DNA of 37,725 bases. It comes from an uncultured bacterium. GTDB taxonomy: Bacteria > Bacillota > Clostridia > Lachnospirales > Lachnospiraceae. The translations under genes were made by a program, and so were the position numbers. Positions 35,201 through 37,725 of the stretch are shown here, in pieces. A model generated the notes under the pieces. It made no database searches, was not told the origin of the DNA, and saw nothing but the letters and a program-made list of their open reading frames with translations. Positions within the stretch are counted from its first letter, which is position 1, and each line of letters opens with the position of its first letter. The DNA lies in assembly GCA_905214955.1 (NCBI GenBank), contig CAJMON010000028.1, forward strand, positions 1 through 37,725, written 5' to 3'.

Positions 35201-37530
35201 ATGCAAAAGCTGTACTGACTAACCTGGAAACAGGAGATGAGTGCAGCGCAGAAGTGCAGACAGAAGCAGGTGTGAACGTAGGCACCTATACCGCCAGCAT
35301 CACAGGCCTTGTGGGAGCAGCTGCCGGAAACTACCAGCTTGGAGAGGCAGCCAGCGTTTCCTGCCAGATTCTTCCAAGAGAAGCCGTTCTTTCCTGGAAC
35401 GGTACCTCTAAAGAATATGATGGCCAGCCGCTGACAGCAAAAGCAGAAATTTCCAACCTGGTGGAGGGCGACCTTTGTGAAGTTACTGTAGAGAATCCGG
35501 AAGAGATCCTTCCTGGTATTTACACTGCAAGAGCAGCAGAGCTGACAGGAAGCAGCGCAGGCAATTATGTACTTCCGGAAGGCAGGGAAGTCTCCTGCAC
35601 CATCGGAAAACGCCAGGCAGTGCTTACCTGGTCCGGTCTGGAAAAGACCTATGACGGCGCACCGGCAGAAGTAAAAGCAGAGGTTTCCAACCTGGTAGCA
35701 GGAGATACCTGCGAAGCACAGGTACAGGGTGTTGATGCGGTAAATGCAGGCACTTATACCGCTGTCGCTGTCCTGGATAATGAAAAGTATGAACTGGCAG
35801 AAAATGCACAGCAGAGTTATACCATTCTTCCAAAAGCTGTCCATGTAATCTGGGCGGCCGCAGACAAAACCTATGACGGAAGTGCAGCAGAAGTAACTGC
35901 TAATGCAGATGCAGCGGATCTGGTGGGAACAGATTCCTGTGGAATCCTGATTGAAAACGCACAGGAGATCCATGCAGGCACTTATAGTGCAAAGGCTGTG
36001 GGCACTACCAATGGAAACTATGTGCTGGCAGCAGATGCCGAGACCACAAAAGCTTACACCATTGCACCGAAACCCATTGCACTGACCTGGAAAGGAACAG
36101 AGGCAAGAGCATACGATGGAAACGCTTCAAATGTAACAGCAGAAGTATCCGGTATTCTGGCAGGAGATTCCTGCAGCGTGACAGTCATTGGCGGAAATGA
36201 GGTAGTTCCTGGAACTTATACAGCCACTGCAGTAAGCCTTGGAAACGGGGATTATGAGCTGTCAAAAGAAGGAACCACACAGAGCTATGAGATTACAAAA
36301 CGCATTGCGGAAATTGGATTTACCGGAACTGGTGACAGAACCTACGATGGAAAAGCATCCAGCGTACAGGCAGTGGTAACCAATCTGGTTTCTGGAGATA
36401 CCTGCAGTGTAACGGTAACTGGAGGAGATGCAGTCCATGCAGGCACCTACACCGCATCTGCAGTGTCCATCAGCGATACGACGAAGTATGAGCTGAAAGA
36501 GACAAAGACCCAGACCTACACCATCCTTCCCAAGGCTGTAACCGTGTCCTGGAAGGATACCACAAAGACTTATGATGGAAAAGCACTGACGCCGAAAGCA
36601 GAAGTGACAGGTCTGGCAGCAGGAGATACCTGCAAAGTAACCGCAGTAGAAGGAACTACCAGAAAAGATGCAGGTACCTATACGGTGACGGCAAAAGGTC
36701 TGGACAACAGCGATTATGTCCTTTCCGGTGATGTCAAGACCACCTGCACCATTCTTCCAAAGACTGCAGCATTTACTTGGAAAGGAACAGCAGCGAGAAC
36801 TTACAACAAAAAAGCTTCTAATGTACAGGCAGCTGTTTCCAACCTGGTAGCAGGCGATACCTGCACAGTTACTGTGACAGGAGGAAAAGCCAAAGATGCG
36901 GGAACCTATACCGCAGAAGTAACAGCCCTTGGAAATGCCAACTATGAGATCCCAAAGGATGCCAGCGTATCCTATACCATCCGGAAGGCTTCCCAGACAG
37001 TGACTGTGAAAGAAAAGACCGTGACGGCAGCAGCCGGAAAGACTGTGTCACTGAAAGCCAAAGCTTCCGGAAAGGGCAAGCTGACGTATAAGAGCAGCAG
37101 CACAAAGCTTGCAACGGTAAATACCAAGGGAACAGTAACCGGAAAACGGGCAGGAAAAGTAACTGTGACAGTTACAGCAGGAGAAACCAAGAATTACAAG
37201 AAAGCGGTACAGAAAGTCACTGTTTATGTGACACCGCAGAAGATGGGAACAGCTGCTCTTTCTTCGAAACAGAAAGGAAAACTGACTGTAAAATGGAAGA
37301 AGCTGGCAGGAGTAAGCGGATATGAACTGGAATACTCCACATCCTCCAAGTTTACGGTTTCCACTACAAAGAAAGTAGTTCTGAAATCTTCTGCTTCCAC
37401 AAAGACCATTTCCAAGCTGAAAGCAGGAAAGAAGTACTACGTAAGGATTCGGGCTTACAAGAGCATGGGAGGTAAAAAATATTACGGTGCCTTTGGAAAA
37501 GCCAGTGTCATTACCGTGAAAAAGAAGTAA
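23218..37530 (+). CDS. Giant secreted multi-module Ig-like repeat protein (4770 residues)
   Basis: I do not recognise this protein as a named family; it looks like a secreted surface or matrix adhesin. AAAGGAG at 23204-23210 sets the start. Order by approximate residue: signal peptide 1-33 ending AYA; acidic linker of PAETEAP-like octapeptides 86-179; tandem beta modules 213-2670, with about 17 PPC-like units (W/Y-FTPE-x-x-G-x-Y; clear NDDD...AG-x-TYY loops in the first) and 7 Ig-like Big_3-type units (YxDGT); Big_2 2675-2761; Ig-like 2762-2863; FN3 2863-2965; PKD with IDFGDGTVD 2966-3058; Cna-B/transthyretin-like 3062-3143; unique region 3144-3482; Ig-like 3482-3573; 13 YDG/MBG-type repeats 3574-4591; Big_2 4592-4672; FN3 4672-4770. 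There is no LPXTG, SLH or transmembrane anchor and no catalytic domain I can see. The frame is unbroken. Confidence 0.9.
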   Translation: MRRGKLWQRFLAGILSISMVSANLSAGGMTAYAVEPETAAVETDASDVQTEVPDVQVLEADEGVPVAEEAAETNASVIQTETEVPAPVETEAPAPAETEAPDQVETEAPAPAETEAPALVETEPPAPAETEAPAPVETETPAPVETEAPVPAETEAPAPVETEAPAETETPAPVETEAPTETESEIQTETEKETAADVNTSNDAAEMTVLTQGVAVTTVIAEEGEEKWFQFTPEKSGTYTFASLGKSDTRGALYTDPAGTPVAENDDDDSSNRNFQIDYDLTAGETYYLKAGMCYEYITGSFQVQVSWKNYAIDTISFVPKTTVYYTAIDQRIFASDVLVNVRYTNGTEEQVFGYSSVTDEAVTVECEGSYYNYNSGNDELTPGTWPVKISYMGHTDTYEVQIKGEEEIPDFPADGHVAGTYSEREVYRLTSEISRIIQIQMLYPRTETDWYVNVYDSNRDSLMNSYTSGSINDRINYSKGEIFLEKGQNYYVVLNSPTKTGISYDLYASIGQEPLAEETAHAGKEVRTYILTPEESSVYRFTLSQNGAVSADLYDDNGGIISDWYDAEEEGFETTSKMQANLTAGVFYQLVVSSYLEESSWKLSVKKDQQEVPVLEEEGSVQGTTEDDGVYLFTAKKDGIAYFTYEGTGSDPELSVVEKSSGTYVNDGSAADYSGEKAVLVRAVRVEKDQQYEISVKYDKGTYTLSETTGAEVKELTIASLPDKTTFLASDYLDLSGLSMEVHYADGTSENVGYGSKTSHGLYIQTSLEDFYEEGVDGNNVLKAGTHTAVISYLGKSAEVELTVVDKAGEDQGTLNVDTPVHKEESQENMESIKHSYAFLPEKSGFYSFTFEEENDNGALVFKDSEGNTIRYNGKQYYAEAGKEYRVDIYLNTDGMYNYYSYDLTVSDANLQFLNADGEEVFGKAEDGEYFYYGFQAPRDGEYRFQAENPEGTDTGLISIYSKNGWLEESSNGTEDGGMTKWKTVGLAAGEVYLAQIYEDPGVVFVSVSEQNTADAVPMEEDSTYQVDIEEEGGAAWFSFTPEEDGEYSFFSSWLQDEYGNSIEYDTYAELYAFGTEEGRIAYNDDDGEGINFKLTYPLKKGVTYYFKARMLSSTRTGSFLVHFVKEKKAASLEIAEYPQQKFYTFLSKSFGNSSLTGLVLKVTYEDGTEKQVAYNSSEFSWKTNLPNDRYGNQVLRPGTYQVTVTYRNRSVTYDISVSVMPEDLPVVKTGEKVTGTFENAENSCWSFTPDTDGIYVAEMCYTGTDTIPDMALLDEDGNTVSNITGRQYWDSENNEYGLRSALYSLKGGKQYIIQSSSVTDVSYELGVSAAENLQEGINAGGMLSGVRYLLFTPESQGTYEVKRAYLVGSNTSSGEVQLLDLQGKQLSDQKQYGSYDYSEEDRYVEKWLYELNQGQTYVLMVTGRNMEYVVGAASVSAVKTDGSETLEWAAVFTVEKEGFYQAQGRQGRPCVEQKTTRNGKGIYEQIEGISCDYSRFVYLKPGEYLLSEESDYETAISIRFCGETRTAIPSEMDVDQIPRGEWYAYTVVPVETGDYAFQMWANTYYHYYDFDLRLGAVDEKGNLFQIGSYNYSSGGEGSKKILGVKLEEGKEYLLMLYLAEDLAVNSVTALKASSVSSMEFITPPRQTYFYKIDSVKPGEISKIDSSLAVTYADGTEEILEYNQTSSQTGQSFTITLPEDTPCNSSGYMLPGTYQAEVAYANKKIQIPIAIAQPAAMPYVNLDALGQGSYTWKTDEKNGIGYLRFRAKEDGFYNVTLSADNGAGISLDSVYNGEYSSMSFQTSTEYGGNYRLVSTTIYVRGGQSCYLKYSYDNDWQDETTLTISVEKAGNQTIETLTCGETLSFANDSYEDEKWFAFTPEEKGDYILTVQTSAAGNRDYAYCYDSPDSANYSGYWHWINRNANQMNETLEGGKTYYIKATHFRGTGSITARKKTSAVKLELLTEGEIYCSTLPGYVESSFQDLQFKITYADGTTEEMPFGYRDSYGNQKYTSYQGKAMSYTAPQWEYDEDQNIKDQEYTVRFYYDGKSLDVPVIARSIQGMDNAEAEFTTQIAPGKYSYYQFHAENAGYYRFTAKAEGGYPCLDLYDSHMKRVAEKYSDSGIEDGKYYVERIFYLDETSIQEGEAWCLRLGNETTSTMEVTCASTLLSPVTSVTITGYPKRIYYLGMDSKYSTDGLEAEISYEDGSSEVLRAGRRSEKTGLSLTTMLDDNTEGNNFLGSIGTKTITVSYMNESTQYTIQVKDTSEIPELTVNTPYSGTVETKGEEIYVKFLAPHTGFYQIQLTPKTSEPYVTGIVKTVQNSSYANVYLHHIGNDVEENAVYLLGGKTYYLRGCLEIDSSLGEKTTGNYTLQVNDLYDLADGVYMGTIDQTSSMQFVQFTAQETGYYQFVLDGPDSMNVSVCGNSFGNIPVQKTEKDGRKYQIARLQAGSVYWIVCEGYETGDYMLYAGKKPEVKGISIVQQPSKTLYYARFENSLEGTGLQLQITYQDGQTELLDFGEMSSWGVRMTLDESSIRKDAYGRLVPGTYMAAVNYLEQKASFPVEVAEFDPASAETLKAETLTPVTIEGKRSVFYAFTPEETKTYRFYSRGETLVSGAIYDNQGILQGISSGSSSRKNFSVSVVMEKGKTYVLRVRAIGTSEKVQTSIKLHDTGLFTEVESVQISPKELVFGSIGEEKNVSAKILPADAKNMVVTFESSNPEVVSVDKTTGKVTAVSEGTAQITAISADGGYTDTCQAVVDLQNPEVSAIYPAEGGKLGPDVRTIWIYTEDNYGTDHVEISYGTAGAGEQTKTVVCQEEAAEFIIPKADFAEYTDGETVTVSVTAVDKGGLKSSTAVRTYVVDKKAPEIRNLAGVYAADGKAGVSLTWLGGRETDISGYSVYRKSSGAADSTYKYLGSMTGYVNKEDYSWLDTNVRNEEESYTYKVTAEDKYGNSSEYTVDLETHYVNIAPKIVLACAGTMISGTEYTFDLGDASDNSAIVKYAIDFGDGTVDEGTDNSVFFHTYTLAEGVEEQIFAVKAEVTDDEGAVSSAEKKIRVINLEKSGMLTVQVADTDGIPMANVPVYFNMGEDSQVIERTDRTGAVEFKDLAGFHTVGVYTGGYLPYKTTVELTENEVSELHVTLEKKSLVEGKFESHRMTYDELKDAAEKAGLDISDITNDPANNHVLRYDVKLEYTTLNIYYDGEKTTVVGGGGRYIPVMVNEEIVVILEIPVGVKFLKEFYNVKLYIMNNASEDFSLTNNKVQLNVPDGLTVMEELGAAAKTEIDVIPGNSTETVEWILRGDKSGEYALSAEYSGMLSDFNAPVMAHFESEDKLKVYGVDNLELTMQIPDAFTNGEFYYNLIMKNTAEAGEDAADMYLPGMEAEGELMHSIHVDENGSEAYVNVLPEVLRAGERIEQFYRITDQISNQLAQYPNYKDFVFYFKNAWVKELSSYGVKLNIEVISAEEMAAKYEKYRALPAENIETAFSGAVYGYEEGDAVLTASAVPAANADYEELTYLWFDTAYNQIGSGSTFAIPKGKAAGKYHYHLMVVSTRKDNGKKAETDYQDIVVEITPKEVQLIWKGQEEREYDGTASNVTASLAPESLLEGDVCTVTVSGGDAVDAGIHTAKAEAVSNSNYTLPKEAECSYTITPKPVTLSWSGNEERVYNGEPSKVEAFVSQESLVEGDTCEVTVENGAAVDAGTYTATAVELSNTNYALPSEKENLTCSYTILPKTVDLVWSGKEERVYNGEPSKVEAFVSQESLVEGDTCEVTVENGAAVDAGTYTATAVELSNTNYALPSEKENLTCSYTILPKTVDLVWSGKEERVYNGQPSNVTAAVAAGSLVKDDTCKVTVENGTAVNAGTYTAAAVKLSNTNYVLPSAKDSLTCSYTILPKTIALVWSGNKDRVYNGQPSNVTAAVAAESLIGDDLCEVTVESGNAVNAGNYTAKAAELSNTNYALPKAEENRSCAYVITPKTLEVTWEQTEKIYDGQPVNAKAVLTNLETGDECSAEVQTEAGVNVGTYTASITGLVGAAAGNYQLGEAASVSCQILPREAVLSWNGTSKEYDGQPLTAKAEISNLVEGDLCEVTVENPEEILPGIYTARAAELTGSSAGNYVLPEGREVSCTIGKRQAVLTWSGLEKTYDGAPAEVKAEVSNLVAGDTCEAQVQGVDAVNAGTYTAVAVLDNEKYELAENAQQSYTILPKAVHVIWAAADKTYDGSAAEVTANADAADLVGTDSCGILIENAQEIHAGTYSAKAVGTTNGNYVLAADAETTKAYTIAPKPIALTWKGTEARAYDGNASNVTAEVSGILAGDSCSVTVIGGNEVVPGTYTATAVSLGNGDYELSKEGTTQSYEITKRIAEIGFTGTGDRTYDGKASSVQAVVTNLVSGDTCSVTVTGGDAVHAGTYTASAVSISDTTKYELKETKTQTYTILPKAVTVSWKDTTKTYDGKALTPKAEVTGLAAGDTCKVTAVEGTTRKDAGTYTVTAKGLDNSDYVLSGDVKTTCTILPKTAAFTWKGTAARTYNKKASNVQAAVSNLVAGDTCTVTVTGGKAKDAGTYTAEVTALGNANYEIPKDASVSYTIRKASQTVTVKEKTVTAAAGKTVSLKAKASGKGKLTYKSSSTKLATVNTKGTVTGKRAGKVTVTVTAGETKNYKKAVQKVTVYVTPQKMGTAALSSKQKGKLTVKWKKLAGVSGYELEYSTSSKFTVSTTKKVVLKSSASTKTISKLKAGKKYYVRIRAYKSMGGKKYYGAFGKASVITVKKK
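23473..23754 (+). repeat. Octapeptide-coding 24-base repeat tract
   Basis: Eleven octapeptides of the form AP[VA]ETEAP plus one hexapeptide (AETETP) follow each other in frame, 94 codons in all. The units differ at several third positions, so the tract is old, but long enough to vary in length by slippage. It gives the giant protein an extended Glu/Pro/Thr-rich linker right after the signal peptide region. Confidence 0.88.
33937..36990 (+). repeat. Thirteen tandem YDG/MBG-type modules in the giant gene
   Basis: Thirteen units of 74-82 codons repeat the pattern W-x-G...YDG(or YNG)...GD-x-C-x-V...AGTYTA...NY-x-L...YTI-x-PK. They match the bacterial YDG/MBG repeat type seen in large adhesins. 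Units 2-5 are most alike and units 6-13 diverge more. Confidence 0.86.
34201..34686 (+). repeat. Near-identical 243-base tandem duplication
   Basis: Bases 34201-34443 and 34444-34686 match at all but one position (G at 34212, A at 34455). Each copy codes for one full 81-residue YDG module, so the frame is kept. A third, diverged copy begins at 34687 with the same period. Confidence 0.92.
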
Positions 37531-37540
37531 AAAAGTAATT

Positions 37541-37578
37541 TTGAAAATCCCCGGCGTGGTTTGTCACACCGGGGGTTT
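37541..37578 (+). terminator. Intrinsic terminator after the giant gene
   Basis: AAAATCCCCGG plus CGTG pairs with CAC-ACCGGGGGTTTT around GTTTGT, with one bulge, and the T run is part of the right arm. It lies about 10 bases after the stop codon at 37530. Confidence 0.78.
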
Positions 37579-37603
37579 TGGGTTTGAGGCGGTCGCTTTA
37601 ACG

Positions 37604-37638
37604 GAGGTCGGGAAAATTTATTTGATTTTCCCGACCTC
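37604..37638. repeat. Perfect 14-base inverted repeat near the window end
   Basis: GAGGTCGGGAAAAT (37604-37617) pairs exactly with ATTTTCCCGACCTC (37625-37638) around a 7-base loop. No T run follows on either strand, so it is not a standard terminator. A smaller stem AAATGC/GCATTT lies at 37697-37711. I see no gene in the last 195 bases. Confidence 0.6.
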
Positions 37639-37725
37639 TCGATTATCTGCGTATGTCCTTTATAAAAATGCAGTAACTGTTCAGAGCCAACCTCCAAAAT
37701 GCTACGCATTTCGTCGGTGTGGCGT

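Noticed and set aside
33673..35973. 766-codon open frame on the minus strand
   Set aside because: It lies wholly inside the YDG repeats of the giant gene; its Cys/Tyr/Phe-rich repetitive product is the antisense image of the repeated coding strand, with no ribosome binding site or domain.
37482..37709. 75-codon minus-strand frame at the window end
   Set aside because: Runs through both the giant gene's terminator and the 14-base inverted repeat into the giant gene's end; product looks random.

Overview
The window looks like chromosomal DNA of a low-to-mid GC Gram-positive gut anaerobe, most likely a Lachnospiraceae (Blautia-like) member of the Clostridia. This is inferred from the rpsK-rpsD-rpoA-rplQ order, strong AGGAGG ribosome binding sites, sigma-A type promoters, the style of the two sugar ABC importer loci and a very large Ig-like secreted protein. 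No sequence search was possible, so the genus is a guess.

Layout. (1) 1-2.7 kb: end of the ribosomal protein / RNA polymerase alpha operon (rpsK partial, rpsD, rpoA, rplQ), with two hairpins in the rpoA-rplQ spacer and a terminator after rplQ. (2) 2.7-9.6 kb: housekeeping and small accessory genes: a multi-hairpin intergenic element, an SGNH/GDSL hydrolase (minus), endonuclease IV (nfo), class II aldolase with its own promoter, a cyclophilin (minus) with a long structured leader, an acetyltransferase with an extra N-terminal domain, an orphan ParA ATPase overlapping a small charged disordered partner, and an iron-dependent alcohol dehydrogenase. (3) 9.6-17.0 kb, plus strand: AraC regulator, extracellular sugar-binding protein, two permeases and a cytoplasmic GH2 beta-galactosidase, probably a galactoside uptake and hydrolysis locus. 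(4) 17.1-22.9 kb, minus strand: a second importer operon read as binding protein, permease, permease, 4-alpha-glucanotransferase (malQ) and a LacI regulator, probably for malto-oligosaccharides, with a clear promoter and LacI-type operator. Neither importer has its own ATPase gene, so both probably share one encoded elsewhere. (5) 23.2-37.5 kb: one gene for a 4770-residue secreted modular protein with a signal peptide, an acidic Pro/Thr/Glu octapeptide linker, about 17 PPC-like beta modules interspersed with 7 Ig-like (Big_3-type) modules, a mixed Ig/FN3/PKD/Cna-B-like centre, a unique region, 13 YDG/MBG-type repeats and a lysine-rich Big_2 plus FN3 tail. It has no visible enzyme domain and no LPXTG anchor.

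How it fits together: regions 3 and 4 are two carbohydrate utilisation units working from opposite strands. The giant protein starts back to back with the second unit and may be a surface or matrix component, but nothing in the sequence proves a functional link. The best candidates for something undescribed are the giant protein, the ParA/disordered-partner pair, the structured leaders in front of rplQ and the cyclophilin, and the clusters of small hairpins between genes.
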